Of a DNA stretch of 48,106 nt, positions 11,300 to 21,491 are shown piece after piece. This DNA comes from Neptuniibacter marinus (GTDB lineage Bacteria > Pseudomonadota > Gammaproteobacteria > Pseudomonadales > Balneatricaceae): positions 1-48,106 of the forward strand of contig NZ_LUTR01000026.1 of assembly GCF_001597725.1 (NCBI RefSeq). The letters run 5' to 3'. The notes under the pieces are model-generated. The model saw nothing but the letters and a program-made list of their open reading frames with translations, made no database searches and was not told the origin of the DNA. Numbering within the stretch: the first letter of the stretch is position 1; each line of letters begins with the position of its first letter. The translations under genes and the position numbers were made by a program.

Positions 11300-12808
11300 A
11301 TGAAACAAGCGCTTCATCTAAAAATTGGGCAACAGCTCACAATGACCCCACAGCTACAGCAAGCAATTCGCTTACTGCAGTTGTCTACGCTTGATCTTCA
11401 GCAAGAGATTCAAGAAGCATTAGAGAGCAATCCTATGCTTGATGTCTCTGAAGACGAGCACGCCTCGGCTTCCGAGACTCAAGAGAGCAATTCACAGGCA
11501 CCAGAGACAGAACCTGAAGCTACAGCCACCGCGACAGCTGAAGCCGATCTTGACGATAACATTACAACTGAAGATAACTGGAATGAGAAAATACCAGAAG
11601 AACTATCAACCGATAGTAACTGGGAAGACACATTCCAATCATCTGGCCCTAATCTAAGCCAAAGCAAGGAAGATTTTGATTCCTTTGAATCTAATGATAC
11701 TGCAGAAGAAACACTGCAAGACCACCTTCATTGGCAATTAAATCTTACGCCAATGAGTGATATTGATCGTCTTATTGCAACAAACATTATTGATGGCATC
11801 AATCCTGATGGTTATTTAACCATCACCCTAGATGAAATTTTAGATCACTTCCATGCGCAAACAGGTGAGCAGTTTGAAGAAGTAGAGCTGGATGAAATTG
11901 AAGCCGTTCTTCACCGCATACAGCAGTTTGATCCAGCAGGTATTGCCTGCCGTGACCTCAGCGAGTGCTTAAGCATACAGCTCCAACAGCTACCGCCTGA
12001 GACACTCTGGAAAAATGAAGCGATCAAAGTTGCGCAACAATATATAAAACTACTCGGCGCGCACGATTATCGTCAATTGATGAGAAAAACACGCTTAAAA
12101 GAGCCTCAACTGCAGCAGGTCATCCAACTGATACAAGGGCTCAATCCTAAACCAGGCGCTTCAATCAGTAGCAGTGCAGCAGAATATGTTATTCCCGATG
12201 TGCTTGTGACCAAGCAACAGGGAGAGTGGCGCGTCCACCTCAACCCGGAAGTATCCCCTAAGCTACGTATCAACTCAGGTTACGCAGGTTTAGTGAAACG
12301 GGCCGATAATAGCTCCGATAACACCTACCTAAAAAACCACCTACAAGAAGCTCGATGGTTTATTAAAAGTTTACAAAGCCGCAACGAAACCCTATTAAAA
12401 GTGTCTAACGAGATAGTAAAACGACAAATCGGCTTTCTTGAACATGGCGAAGAAGGCATGAAGCCAATGGTGCTTCATGACATTGCTGAAGCAGTGGAAA
12501 TGCATGAGTCCACTATATCTCGAGTGACTACACAAAAGTTCATGCACACACACCGTGGAATATTTGAACTAAAATACTTCTTCTCGAGTCATGTAAGTAC
12601 AGCAACAGGGGGTGCAGCGTCCTCAACCGCTATTAGAGCGCTTATCAAAAAAATGGTTGCCGCTGAAAACAACGCGAAACCATTAAGCGACAACAAAATT
12701 GCGCAATTTCTTGATGAACAAGGCTTTAAAGTGGCTAGACGTACAATTGCGAAATATCGTGAAGCGATGGGAATTCCACCATCGAATGAAAGAAAACGTT
12801 TAGTTTAA
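11300..12808 (+). CDS. rpoN: RNA polymerase sigma-54 factor
   Basis: Alternative sigma factor that recognises -24/-12 promoters and needs ATP-driven activators. Region I is the conserved glutamine-rich [17 protein letters not shown], followed by an acidic low-complexity linker (about residues 50-125). The C-terminal RpoN box [13 protein letters not shown] is intact. I start at the ATG at 11300 because the protein then begins [12 protein letters not shown], like other RpoN proteins; a TTG at 11285 sits too close to its AGGAG. The downstream hpf-ptsN-rapZ-NPr genes are the classical rpoN cluster. A sigma-54-type promoter occurs at 30352-30367. Confidence 0.97.
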   Translation: MKQALHLKIGQQLTMTPQLQQAIRLLQLSTLDLQQEIQEALESNPMLDVSEDEHASASETQESNSQAPETEPEATATATAEADLDDNITTEDNWNEKIPEELSTDSNWEDTFQSSGPNLSQSKEDFDSFESNDTAEETLQDHLHWQLNLTPMSDIDRLIATNIIDGINPDGYLTITLDEILDHFHAQTGEQFEEVELDEIEAVLHRIQQFDPAGIACRDLSECLSIQLQQLPPETLWKNEAIKVAQQYIKLLGAHDYRQLMRKTRLKEPQLQQVIQLIQGLNPKPGASISSSAAEYVIPDVLVTKQQGEWRVHLNPEVSPKLRINSGYAGLVKRADNSSDNTYLKNHLQEARWFIKSLQSRNETLLKVSNEIVKRQIGFLEHGEEGMKPMVLHDIAEAVEMHESTISRVTTQKFMHTHRGIFELKYFFSSHVSTATGGAASSTAIRALIKKMVAAENNAKPLSDNKIAQFLDEQGFKVARRTIAKYREAMGIPPSNERKRLV

Positions 12809-12857
12809 TAAAAGAGTGGCAAGAGTAGTATGTCACTGCAATAAATAGGAGAAACCT

Positions 12858-13148
12858 ATGCAGATCAACATTACTGGACACCATGTAGAATTAACTGAAT
12901 CAATGAATAATTACGTGCTCTCGAAACTACAAAAAATTGAGCGTCATTTTGATAACATCACCAATGTGCAAGTCACACTCAGCGTAGAAAAGCAACGTCA
13001 GAAAGCTGAGGCGGAGATGCACTTAGCAGGTGCCCAGCTCTTTGCTACACATGAACACGAAGATATGTACGCTGCAATTGACGGCCTTACTGACAAGCTA
13101 GATAGGCAAGTCATTAAGCATAAAGAAAAAACTAAAACTCACAAATAA
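12858..13148 (+). CDS. hpf: ribosome hibernation-promoting factor, short form
   Basis: A 96-residue HPF/YfiA-family protein that binds the 30S subunit at the mRNA and tRNA channel and promotes 100S ribosome dimers in stationary phase. The start MQINITGHHVELTESMNNYV and the basic C-terminal tail are typical of the short form, which lacks the extra dimerisation domain. A good AGGAGA ribosome site lies 7-12 bases before the ATG. It lies between rpoN and ptsN, as in most relatives. Confidence 0.95.
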   Translation: MQINITGHHVELTESMNNYVLSKLQKIERHFDNITNVQVTLSVEKQRQKAEAEMHLAGAQLFATHEHEDMYAAIDGLTDKLDRQVIKHKEKTKTHK

Positions 13149-13169
13149 CTGGTCTGTACCCAAAAAATT

Positions 13170-13628
13170 ATGTTGCTTCATGAACTATTAACCCCCTCAA
13201 GCGTCCTTTGTGGCCTTGAGGGTGGTAGTAAAAAGCGAATTCTGGAAAATGCTGCTGAAATAATATCGGAACAACATCCCGATATGAGCTCATCATCAGT
13301 ATTTAACGGACTTCATTCGCGCGAAAAGCTTGGTAGTACAGGAATAGGCGACGGGATTGCCATTCCACATTGCAGGCTGGCAGAATGTACTGAAGCTAAA
13401 GGCTATCTAGTAAAACTAGACACACCTATAGATTTTGATGCTATTGATGGAAAACCCGTAGACCTTCTATTTATTTTGATTGTTCCTGAAGACTCAACAT
13501 CTGAGCACTTAGCTACACTAGCCTCAGTTGCAGAGCTCTTTAGCCAAGAAGAAGCCAGAACAAAACTAAGGGAAAGCCAAGACAGCCATTCTCTATATGA
13601 GACATTATGTGAATTGAGTGCTGCCTAG
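13170..13628 (+). CDS. ptsN: nitrogen PTS EIIA component
   Basis: EIIA-Ntr (152 residues), the terminal phosphoacceptor of the nitrogen phosphotransferase chain (PtsP, NPr, EIIA-Ntr), which regulates potassium transport and other targets rather than moving sugar. The phosphorylated histidine is visible in GIAIPHCRL at about residue 68. No clear Shine-Dalgarno precedes the ATG, which lies 21 bases after hpf, so coupling to hpf is likely. Confidence 0.95.
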   Translation: MLLHELLTPSSVLCGLEGGSKKRILENAAEIISEQHPDMSSSSVFNGLHSREKLGSTGIGDGIAIPHCRLAECTEAKGYLVKLDTPIDFDAIDGKPVDLLFILIVPEDSTSEHLATLASVAELFSQEEARTKLRESQDSHSLYETLCELSAA

Positions 13629-13636
13629 GAGTTAAA

Positions 13637-14494
13637 ATGAAGCTTGTTGTGATTAGTGGTCGTTCCGGCTCAGGAAAAAGTACAGCATTACAAGCTTTAG
13701 AAGATATTGGTTTTTACTGTATAGACAATTTACCAGCTCTTTTGCTACCCGACCTTGTCCAACAAATGAGTAGTGATCCTAGTCACCCTGAACAGATAGC
13801 AGTCAGTATTGATGCGCGTAATTTGCTCAGTAACTTAGCCAAATTTCCAGATATCTTAAATCAACTTCGCCAAGATCATTGGGCTGAATATGAAGTTATT
13901 TTTTTAGATTCATCGGAAGCAACCCTCCTCAAACGCTATAGTTCAACCCGACGTAAGCACCCCCTTTCAGATACCCATAAGAATCTACAACAATCAATTA
14001 AGTCAGAGCTAAAGCTTTTAGAGCCTATCGCAAGCCTAGCCGATATTCGAATAGATACTACGCGCCTATCCCTGTATGAACTTCGAGATACAGTCAAACT
14101 GCGGGTTGCCAATCGCAAAGCCCAAACATTATCGGTCCAATTCGAATCGTTTGGTTTTAAACATGGCGTCCCCTTAGATGTAGACTTTGTCTATGATGTA
14201 CGCGCACTACCCAATCCTCACTGGGTTCCTGATCTACGTAAGTATACCGGTCAAGAGAAACCGGTTCAGGACTTCTTAGAGGAATCACAGGAAGTTCGAG
14301 AGATGATAGAAGATATAACCAGCTTCCTTGAACGTTGGCTTCCCCGATTTTCAGAAAATAACCGTAGTTATATTACGATTGGTGTTGGCTGCACAGGTGG
14401 GCAACACCGATCTGTTTATATTAGCGAACGTCTAGCTTCTCATTTCTCTCAACATATGGATAATGTCCATGTTCGTCATCGTGAATTGAGCTAA
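13637..14494 (+). CDS. rapZ: RNase adapter protein RapZ
   Basis: P-loop protein of 285 residues. In E. coli it guides RNase E to the small RNA GlmZ and so controls glucosamine-6-phosphate synthase. The N-terminal Walker A is SGRSGSGKSTALQALED; the C-terminal domain holds the conserved VGCTGGQHRSVYISERLA segment near residue 250, which includes the anion-binding Cys-His region. It sits eight bases after ptsN and five before the NPr gene. Confidence 0.96.
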   Translation: MKLVVISGRSGSGKSTALQALEDIGFYCIDNLPALLLPDLVQQMSSDPSHPEQIAVSIDARNLLSNLAKFPDILNQLRQDHWAEYEVIFLDSSEATLLKRYSSTRRKHPLSDTHKNLQQSIKSELKLLEPIASLADIRIDTTRLSLYELRDTVKLRVANRKAQTLSVQFESFGFKHGVPLDVDFVYDVRALPNPHWVPDLRKYTGQEKPVQDFLEESQEVREMIEDITSFLERWLPRFSENNRSYITIGVGCTGGQHRSVYISERLASHFSQHMDNVHVRHRELS

Positions 14495-14499
14495 CTATC

Positions 14500-14769
14500 A
14501 TGCAAGAAAAAGAACTACTCATTATTAATAAACTTGGTTTACATGCGCGAGCAGCCGCTAAGCTTATCGGTGTAACATCACGCTTTTCATCCGAAGTTTT
14601 AATGGAGAAAGACGGACGCGCTGTAGATGGTAAGAGTATTATGTCTGTAATGATGCTAGCAGCAAGTAAAGGCACAACGTTGACCGTTAAGGTGACAGGA
14701 AGTGACGAAGAGACTGCAATATCCGCCATTGAAGAACTGATCAATAACAGATTCGATGAGGAAGAATAA
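14500..14769 (+). CDS. ptsO: HPr family phosphocarrier, NPr of the nitrogen PTS
   Basis: An 89-residue HPr-fold protein carrying phosphate between the PtsP enzyme and EIIA-Ntr. The phosphorylated histidine is in NKLGLHARAAAKL at about residue 16, and the later GKSIMSVMMLAAS matches the regulatory-serine region of the family. The gene is the last of the compact rpoN-hpf-ptsN-rapZ run, so it is named from position as well as sequence. NPr and PtsO are alternative names for the same protein. Confidence 0.92.
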   Translation: MQEKELLIINKLGLHARAAAKLIGVTSRFSSEVLMEKDGRAVDGKSIMSVMMLAASKGTTLTVKVTGSDEETAISAIEELINNRFDEEE

Positions 14770-14889
14770 GGCTCTCTCGATTAATTTTTAGGCTTATCCC
14801 TTCAGCTTCCGTTATAATCAAAGGATTACATTCTATTTACTCTTCTACTGAAAAAAGAAGACCTAGCAAAGTCCATAAGCGATAAAACC

Positions 14890-16239
14890 ATGGCCGCTGA
14901 AGAAACAAAATCACATTTTGATAAGCTTAACGATGCCTTAGATAGTGGTGAGTTTCGTCAAATTCGCTTCACCTTAAATAAGACTTTGCGACCAACCGAA
15001 GTTGCCCGCTTAATTGAGAAATCACCTCCCAAAGAGCGTCAGATCCTTTGGAACTTAATCTCACATGATTTAGAAGCCGTAGTACTCCAGCATTTAAACG
15101 ACGATATCCAAGCGGATATCTTAAGTCGCATGAATACTGAAGAGGTACTAGCACTTACCGAATCTCTTGATTCTGATGATATGGTAGATGTGCTACAACA
15201 GCTACCTAATAGGGTAATGAAAGAAACCCTGCGCATCATGGACAAACAAAATCTGTGTAGGGTTGAAAAGCTGCTCTCTTATCCGGAGGATACTGCCGGC
15301 GGCTTAATGAATACAGATACAACAACTATTCGTCCAGATATTAGCGTCGAAACAACCTTACGTTATATTCGTCGCCACGATGAAATCCCCGAAATGACGG
15401 ATAGCCTCATTGTTGTCAGCCGAAAAGACTCATATATAGGCCTACTACCCTTAACCAAACTATTAGTATCCGATCCCTCAATCAATATTCGAGAGATCAT
15501 GAACACCGATATAAAAGCGATCAATGCCCAAATGCCCGACGACCAAGTGGCGGCTTTGTTCGAAGAACATGATCTAGTATCAGCCCCTGTTGTTGATGAC
15601 AATGGCAAACTGGTTGGTCGTATTACGATTGATGATGTGGTCGATGTTATCCGAGAAGATGCCGATCATTCATTAATGAGCATGGCAGGCTTAGACGAAG
15701 ATGAAGATACCTTCGCCCCAGTTATGAAAACCACACGGCGTCGTGCAGTTTGGCTAGGTATCAATTTACTCACTGCATTTATCGCTTCAGCAGTAATTGG
15801 TTTATTTGAACAGACTATTGACAAAGTTGTTGCCCTCGCCGTACTTATGCCCATTGTTGCCTCCATGGGCGGTATTGCTGGCTCACAAACCTTGACGCTT
15901 GTTATCCGTGGTCAAGCATTAGGGCATGTAGAACGATCAAATGCTCGATGGCTACTTAACAGAGAGGTCATTGTAGGTATATTAAATGGCCTACTTTGGG
16001 CTGCTGTCATTGCTGTAGTCGCGACAGTATGGTTCCAAGATATAAATCTCGGCATCATCATCGCTCTGGCAATTATCATTAATTTAGTTGTAGGTGCTAT
16101 CTCTGGCACCTTACTACCTATAGTGTTGAAATCTATGGGCATAGATCCCGCCTTAGCCGGAAGTGTCCTGTTAACAACCATAACCGATGTGGTAGGCTTC
16201 TTTGCCTTTTTAGGTTTAGCCACCATTTTTTATGCCTGA
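14890..16239 (+). CDS. mgtE: magnesium transporter MgtE
   Basis: Homodimeric Mg2+ channel (449 residues). The layout is N-terminal helical domain (about 1-130), two CBS domains (about 135-265) and five membrane helices (about 285-449). Cytoplasmic Mg2+ binding between the N and CBS domains gates the pore in studied homologues; the acidic stretch DEDEDTFAPV sits just before the membrane part. The pore segment includes GGIAGSQTLTLVIRG. A TATAAT at 14813-14818 is a possible -10 element with no clear -35, so it may have its own promoter as well as readthrough from the PTS-Ntr genes. Confidence 0.95.
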   Translation: MAAEETKSHFDKLNDALDSGEFRQIRFTLNKTLRPTEVARLIEKSPPKERQILWNLISHDLEAVVLQHLNDDIQADILSRMNTEEVLALTESLDSDDMVDVLQQLPNRVMKETLRIMDKQNLCRVEKLLSYPEDTAGGLMNTDTTTIRPDISVETTLRYIRRHDEIPEMTDSLIVVSRKDSYIGLLPLTKLLVSDPSINIREIMNTDIKAINAQMPDDQVAALFEEHDLVSAPVVDDNGKLVGRITIDDVVDVIREDADHSLMSMAGLDEDEDTFAPVMKTTRRRAVWLGINLLTAFIASAVIGLFEQTIDKVVALAVLMPIVASMGGIAGSQTLTLVIRGQALGHVERSNARWLLNREVIVGILNGLLWAAVIAVVATVWFQDINLGIIIALAIIINLVVGAISGTLLPIVLKSMGIDPALAGSVLLTTITDVVGFFAFLGLATIFYA

Positions 16240-16247
16240 GAAAACTC

Positions 16248-16772
16248 ATGAGCGATAACGCAATATTTTCATCCTCTCATCTAAACGACCAAGATGAAGA
16301 GTTAAGCAAAACAGAAGCAAAACGCCAAATGCATGCCCTGCAAGCATTAGGGGCACGCCTGACAAAGCTTAATAAAGAACAACTTGAAAAGATGAAGTTA
16401 GATGAACGCTTACATCTAGCCATTGAAGAGTTTCATCGTATTAAGTCAAATGGTGCTCAGAAAAGGCATCTACAATATATCGGTAAAATAATGCGCACAG
16501 AAGATACCGATAAGATTGAACATGATTTAGGCCTATATGAAGCAGGCCAACAAGCACACACTCAAACTTTTCATAAACTGGAACGCTGGAGAGATCGCCT
16601 TATTACTGAAGGCAATAGTGCGCTTCAAGAGTATATAAATGAAAACCCAAGCGCCGACGTACAGCATTTACGTCAACTGATTCGTAACGCAAAAAAAGAG
16701 TTAGAATTACAAAAGCCACCAGCAGCAGCCAGAAAGCTTTTTAAATACCTACGTGAAGTGGCTGGCGCTTAA
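16248..16772 (+). CDS. darP: ribosome biogenesis factor DarP (YjgA, DUF615)
   Basis: A 174-residue, highly charged, mostly helical protein of the YjgA/DarP family, which in E. coli associates with late 50S ribosomal particles and promotes their maturation. Family features include the SKTEAKRQMHALQALG start and the C-terminal LRQLIRNAKKE with PAAARKLFKYLRE. It follows mgtE by eight bases. Its stop overlaps the stop of the oppositely directed nitrilase-family gene by four bases, a tail-to-tail junction with no room for a conventional terminator. Confidence 0.93.
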   Translation: MSDNAIFSSSHLNDQDEELSKTEAKRQMHALQALGARLTKLNKEQLEKMKLDERLHLAIEEFHRIKSNGAQKRHLQYIGKIMRTEDTDKIEHDLGLYEAGQQAHTQTFHKLERWRDRLITEGNSALQEYINENPSADVQHLRQLIRNAKKELELQKPPAAARKLFKYLREVAGA

Positions 16773-17593
16773 AAACCGGCCGTTTTTCTATGTTGCATAA
16801 CTGGCATCGCCTCTCGTCGCTTATGCAGCATAGGCAAATTGATATCGGCTAGCACAATCCCCTTTCCTGCACGTTCCCGCAAAGCTAAAACTTCGCCCCA
16901 AGGATCAACAATCATACTATGCCCCCAGCTAGAGCGCGTTTCTGAGTGCTTACCACCTTGATTCGCTGCAAGTACATAACATTGGGTTTCAATCCCTCGG
17001 GCTCGTAGCAAAACCTCCCAGTGCGCCTCACCGGTCACATAGGTAAATGCCGAGGGTACAACAAGTATCTCTGCACCTAAGCCTCGCAGTTTTTGATAAT
17101 GCTCAGGGAAACGAAGGTCATAACAGATAGACAACCCTATTTTTCCAAACGGACTATCAACCACAACAAGTTGATCTCCGGCTTCGATGAAATCAGACTC
17201 GCGATAACTACTATGCCGATCCTCCACATCTACATCAAAGAGATGTATTTTATCGTAGCGACCGACTTGAACCCCTAACTCATTAAACACCAAACAACTG
17301 GCATAGACCTTATCGCCCGAACGCGATAATAGAGGTACGCTGCCTGCGATAATCCACAAATTATGTTTTTTTGCTAGGCTAGCAATTGTCTTCTGTATAT
17401 TGCCACTACTCACCTCCTCTCGCGCTAAAGAGACAAGGGCTTTGGAATCTAACAACGCAAAATTTTCAGGAAGGAGTAAAAGTTTAGCTGATGCGGACGC
17501 CGCTTCTTCAGCTAGCTGCGCGACTGTTGCCAAATTATCGGCTAACACCTCCCCCGACACCATCTGAGCTACAGCTACTTTAACCATGATCAT
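16769..17593 (-). CDS. carbon-nitrogen hydrolase (nitrilase superfamily, Nit1-like)
   Basis: A 274-residue amidase of the nitrilase superfamily. The Glu-Lys-Cys triad is visible: LLPENFAL (Glu), RYDKIHLFDVD (Lys) and SICYDLRFPEHY (Cys). Related Nit1 proteins deaminate glutathione as metabolite repair, and that is a plausible role, but the substrate cannot be fixed from sequence. The ATG at 17593 overlaps the yhdP stop by 14 bases; an ATG two codons on is equally possible. It is the last gene of the mreB-to-nit run. Confidence 0.93.
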   Translation of the reverse strand: MIMVKVAVAQMVSGEVLADNLATVAQLAEEAASASAKLLLLPENFALLDSKALVSLAREEVSSGNIQKTIASLAKKHNLWIIAGSVPLLSRSGDKVYASCLVFNELGVQVGRYDKIHLFDVDVEDRHSSYRESDFIEAGDQLVVVDSPFGKIGLSICYDLRFPEHYQKLRGLGAEILVVPSAFTYVTGEAHWEVLLRARGIETQCYVLAANQGGKHSETRSSWGHSMIVDPWGEVLALRERAGKGIVLADINLPMLHKRREAMPVMQHRKTAGF

Positions 17594-20500
17594 TATCCAT
17601 TACTGATGGATTTTTTTTATTTGCAGGTTTAGTCGTTTTGCCATCATCAATCACAATTGAAGGATCGCCCCAATCACCGGACAAATGGTATTTTACGGTA
17701 GTAAACTTAGCTAAAGGGTCGCCAACAAGCTTATCAAACAAAAATACAGCACCAGCAACTTGAGGCGCACCTAGCAAAACACTCACTAATGGAATATTAC
17801 CCGTTACCGGCAAAGCCACCTCTATATCTTTATCCACTGTTTCATTGACTAAGTTTAAACTACCTTGCATCACCATATTGGCCGAAGGTCCCGTCATAAC
17901 AAAAGGTGACGAAGTATGAGCTATGCCTTGCTTGATCTTATAGCTGGCTTTCATTTCATCAAAAGCAACACCACTTTCAACTAGATCGGTAAAATCCAAT
18001 CTTAACCGACGCCCCAAAGATTGAAGGTTTAATATGCCGAACACACGTAAAATATTACCCGACTTGCCGACATCCAAAATACGCCCTTGCTTGGCTGTAA
18101 ATTGTAATTCGCCATTTGCGTCTGCTATATCAAACGCCCAAGGTGCATGATTCCAAGATAGCTGAAGATAGGAATCTAAACTTTTTGTCTCAATCGCTTT
18201 CACATCAAGCGCCTTAAGCAGCTGACTAAAATTACTGCTATTGAGTTTAAGCGTAAGATCAGAAACCTCGTTATCGCCCGTAACCCAGCGCAGCCCTCCA
18301 CGCACCTCGGCCCCATGTATATCAGCTTGGATATCTTCAAGTCGAATATCATTTTCATAAGGTCTTAATTTAAAAGACCAATTACCTAATGGCTTGCTGC
18401 CAATAAACAGCTTTTTGATATTAAAATCCACCGAAGGGATCGATGCAGGATCTATATCAACAGATTCAGGAAGGGCCTCATCTTCAACTTCAGCATCCGA
18501 CTCATCACGTTTTAGTCTTAGCTCTGCCAACTCTACTTTATAAGAACTGCCTTCATTATTAGGCAACCACAATCCACCTGTAAGCTCCTTGCTTTGAGCG
18601 CGCAGCATCCAACCTAAAGGTTCAGGCTTCAAAGAGAAAGAAAGATTATTGAGATCAAAACCTCCCGCACTGAAGCGGGATAACGATAGCTCTACTTGCT
18701 TAAGTTTACTCCCCGCTAAATTACTAGACTGAGCCCCGCTTTTTCCCGCAACCCCATTAAAGCCTAAACCCGATAAAAACCCATCGAGCTGAGCATAGTC
18801 AAGATCAGCAAGAGCTCCATCAACCCAAATACCAGACTCTTCCGGTATCTCTGGCTTTGCTCCTCCTAAACTAAACCTAGCACGCTCAAGTCCTTTATCA
18901 TTATCAATCAGCACGCCTCTTAACTGGTTCGCTAAATTCAAACGTACAACACTACGATCATCCGCATAAGTAAGACCAAGGTCACTGACCACAGTTAACG
19001 GCATAGTTTGTGATTTAGTTTTGCTTAATGGCGGAAATGCATTGATCTGCGTTCCCTTTAAATCGCTCTTGATAACCAATTGATTACAAACTTTGCCGGG
19101 GCAAAGATCCAAACGAGCATTGTATTTAAGTGGTCCCTGCAATAATGATAAGAAATCAGATTCAAGCCAATTTGCTAGATAGTCAGAGTTAACACTACCA
19201 TCAATACTCACTTCAGTTTTGTTAACTTTATTCGAAATCAAACGTGAGGATATATTAGCGGTAACTGGCTGCTCAAATAGCTCCGCTTTTAATACGTCAG
19301 ACGAAAGGCCGATACTATAATCATAATTAATAACGCCATTTATTTTACTGAAACTGATCTTATCTTTTACCGATTGGAAGCGACCTTGTTTAATCTCCGA
19401 TTTCACAAAAACCTGCGGCTCAGATTTACCTGCTAAAGGTAAATTTAGATTAACTAAAGTACTTATAGGTCCGGAAAGGGCCCAATCACTAAAATCATCG
19501 CCTATCTCTGTTCTTAAATCACTTTCAGTTAATAGACGTTGTAAATCTATAGCATCGCCGTCGACAGATCCTGCAACAAATAACTTGTCTGAAGATTGAG
19601 GTAGATGAATCCATGCAAAATTTAAAGCAGAATCATAAATACTGCCACCGGCAGCCTCAGCCACCAGCTCACCATTACGGAAATAGATAAAACCATCCGC
19701 TTGTTTTATCGCAGGCCAGCCAGGCTGGTATTCAAAGGAGGCATCAGCTAAATCAAAGAACAACTGAACTGTCGGTAGCTGATAATCTGGCAACCGGGCA
19801 CGGGTAACACCATTTAAGACGAAACCAGCTCGTTTAATCTCTCCTTGTTGAATCGCTTTAACTAGCCACTCATAAGTTTCAAGTCCAACCTCTTTAGGCG
19901 GAATATAATACTTTGCCTGTAAGCCATCAGCGCCTTGCAAACCTATCTGTAAATTAAGCAAAGGCTGCTCATCTCGATCAAAAGGAAGATAAAGACTAAA
20001 GCGTCCTGCCGCTGTTAACTTATCATTAGCTAAATTCAAAAGCTGGGAAGCAACCACTATTCCTTTGTCTTCAAAGCGCCAACCAATAACTCCTTCTGCA
20101 TCATTATAATCCCACGCCTGCTCAAACAAGGTGGGATAATGCATTAAGAAGTCACTGCTTGCTAAGTGAATCTCACCTCCAGCTCGATTAACCATCAACA
20201 AGCCATTAATCCCTTTTATTTCAGGGACATCAGTCCAAGCATTAATACCAACATTCTCGAGGTCAGCCGCTAGTTCAAAATCTTGCAACTTAGCAAAGGA
20301 GGGCCAAGAAACCAAAATATTTTTAACTGTACCAACGGGAGAAAGACCAGAAAAAGCAGACTGTACCTCTTCAGGAAGAAACGGCCTTTTAAGTAAAAAA
20401 TCAAATGTAGAAGCCAGCTCTATTTTATCAACCATTAAGCTCCGCGGTTTAACAAGGTAGCCTTCGCGCTCAAAATCTAAACTAATCTTGGGTATCTCAA

Positions 20501-21479
20501 TACCACTGTTCTCACTATCAACTTGAAAGTCAGTAATTTGTAACTGATAGCCACGATCTCGACGATTTAATGCCGTCTGTACAGTAAACTGCTCTAAAGC
20601 ATAATCTTGGTATTTAAAATCCTGAATTAATGTTCTACCGGTGAGGTAGGTTAAGCGGCCACGATAAGACTGCCCCCATACTTCTTGGGCCCCATTCAAA
20701 CTATCTAGTTGAATATCGACAAGTTTAAGCCAAGGATTAAGCAGTTGCTCATCTACACCCTCAAACTTAAGATAAAAATTGACCGCTTTTTTTGAGGGAT
20801 TTCCTTCAGCTTCAGCAAGAAATTTAAGCGCTGCTTGTCCTGAGGTGGAAACCAAATCAGCATCAACTTTCAACTGGTGAAGTACACCATCATGCTGAAG
20901 GCTAAGTTGGATTGGTGCGACTGATACCGCATCACCATGCTTAGGTTGCATTACAATACGGGTATCGCTCATGTTAATGGAGCTTTGCTGTAATAAAAAA
21001 GCGAGAAAACCAGAATGAGGCAGTTCAATTTTAGTAAGGTCCGTCCCATCATTTTTCTCACTACCCGCTGCATTTTGCTCTCCAACAGCGACCTCTTGAG
21101 AAAGGTCATATCTCAAAGTCATACTCTTGAGATCAAGCTGTGAAAATATAAGAGTAAAAGCACGAATTGACGCTGCAGGATCAAACTTCACATCCCCACG
21201 TAACAGCACAAAAGATAACTCCGGCTGATCTGCAAGCTTATCTACTGACAAACCATCTATAGAAACAACAGGTTGCCATCCATCCCACCGACCTTGCAGA
21301 TCCGCTATATGAACTTTTGCATTCAGCTGAGAAGAAAGAAAAGCTTCTACGTCTTGACGGTAAAGACTTAGATCATCAACCAATACTTTTAATACAATAC
21401 TTGCACAAGCTAAAAGCGCGCACAAAAAAGCCAGCAGCCAATAAATAAACCACATAACCGAATGAGCATGACGTTTCAC
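17580..21479 (-). CDS. yhdP: YhdP family AsmA-like phospholipid transport protein
   Basis: Very large (1299 residues) inner-membrane-anchored periplasmic protein: one N-terminal membrane helix (about residues 9-30), then a long repetitive beta-rich body as in AsmA/YhdP bridge-like lipid transfer proteins. YhdP is implicated in moving phospholipids toward the outer membrane in E. coli, so it would act in the opposite sense to the Mla system encoded at the left of this window. The length and the conserved late segment with GILNLQSLGRRLRLDFTDL match the family. It follows rng by 12 bases. Confidence 0.94.
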   Translation of the reverse strand: MKRHAHSVMWFIYWLLAFLCALLACASIVLKVLVDDLSLYRQDVEAFLSSQLNAKVHIADLQGRWDGWQPVVSIDGLSVDKLADQPELSFVLLRGDVKFDPAASIRAFTLIFSQLDLKSMTLRYDLSQEVAVGEQNAAGSEKNDGTDLTKIELPHSGFLAFLLQQSSINMSDTRIVMQPKHGDAVSVAPIQLSLQHDGVLHQLKVDADLVSTSGQAALKFLAEAEGNPSKKAVNFYLKFEGVDEQLLNPWLKLVDIQLDSLNGAQEVWGQSYRGRLTYLTGRTLIQDFKYQDYALEQFTVQTALNRRDRGYQLQITDFQVDSENSGIEIPKISLDFEREGYLVKPRSLMVDKIELASTFDFLLKRPFLPEEVQSAFSGLSPVGTVKNILVSWPSFAKLQDFELAADLENVGINAWTDVPEIKGINGLLMVNRAGGEIHLASSDFLMHYPTLFEQAWDYNDAEGVIGWRFEDKGIVVASQLLNLANDKLTAAGRFSLYLPFDRDEQPLLNLQIGLQGADGLQAKYYIPPKEVGLETYEWLVKAIQQGEIKRAGFVLNGVTRARLPDYQLPTVQLFFDLADASFEYQPGWPAIKQADGFIYFRNGELVAEAAGGSIYDSALNFAWIHLPQSSDKLFVAGSVDGDAIDLQRLLTESDLRTEIGDDFSDWALSGPISTLVNLNLPLAGKSEPQVFVKSEIKQGRFQSVKDKISFSKINGVINYDYSIGLSSDVLKAELFEQPVTANISSRLISNKVNKTEVSIDGSVNSDYLANWLESDFLSLLQGPLKYNARLDLCPGKVCNQLVIKSDLKGTQINAFPPLSKTKSQTMPLTVVSDLGLTYADDRSVVRLNLANQLRGVLIDNDKGLERARFSLGGAKPEIPEESGIWVDGALADLDYAQLDGFLSGLGFNGVAGKSGAQSSNLAGSKLKQVELSLSRFSAGGFDLNNLSFSLKPEPLGWMLRAQSKELTGGLWLPNNEGSSYKVELAELRLKRDESDAEVEDEALPESVDIDPASIPSVDFNIKKLFIGSKPLGNWSFKLRPYENDIRLEDIQADIHGAEVRGGLRWVTGDNEVSDLTLKLNSSNFSQLLKALDVKAIETKSLDSYLQLSWNHAPWAFDIADANGELQFTAKQGRILDVGKSGNILRVFGILNLQSLGRRLRLDFTDLVESGVAFDEMKASYKIKQGIAHTSSPFVMTGPSANMVMQGSLNLVNETVDKDIEVALPVTGNIPLVSVLLGAPQVAGAVFLFDKLVGDPLAKFTTVKYHLSGDWGDPSIVIDDGKTTKPANKKNPSVMDNDHG

Positions 21480-21491
21480 TATCTACACCTA

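Noticed and set aside
16771-16788. A-run, CGGCCG and T-run at the darP/nitrilase junction as a terminator
   Set aside because: The core is too short and palindromic to give a proper loop, and it lies inside the end of the nitrilase-family gene.
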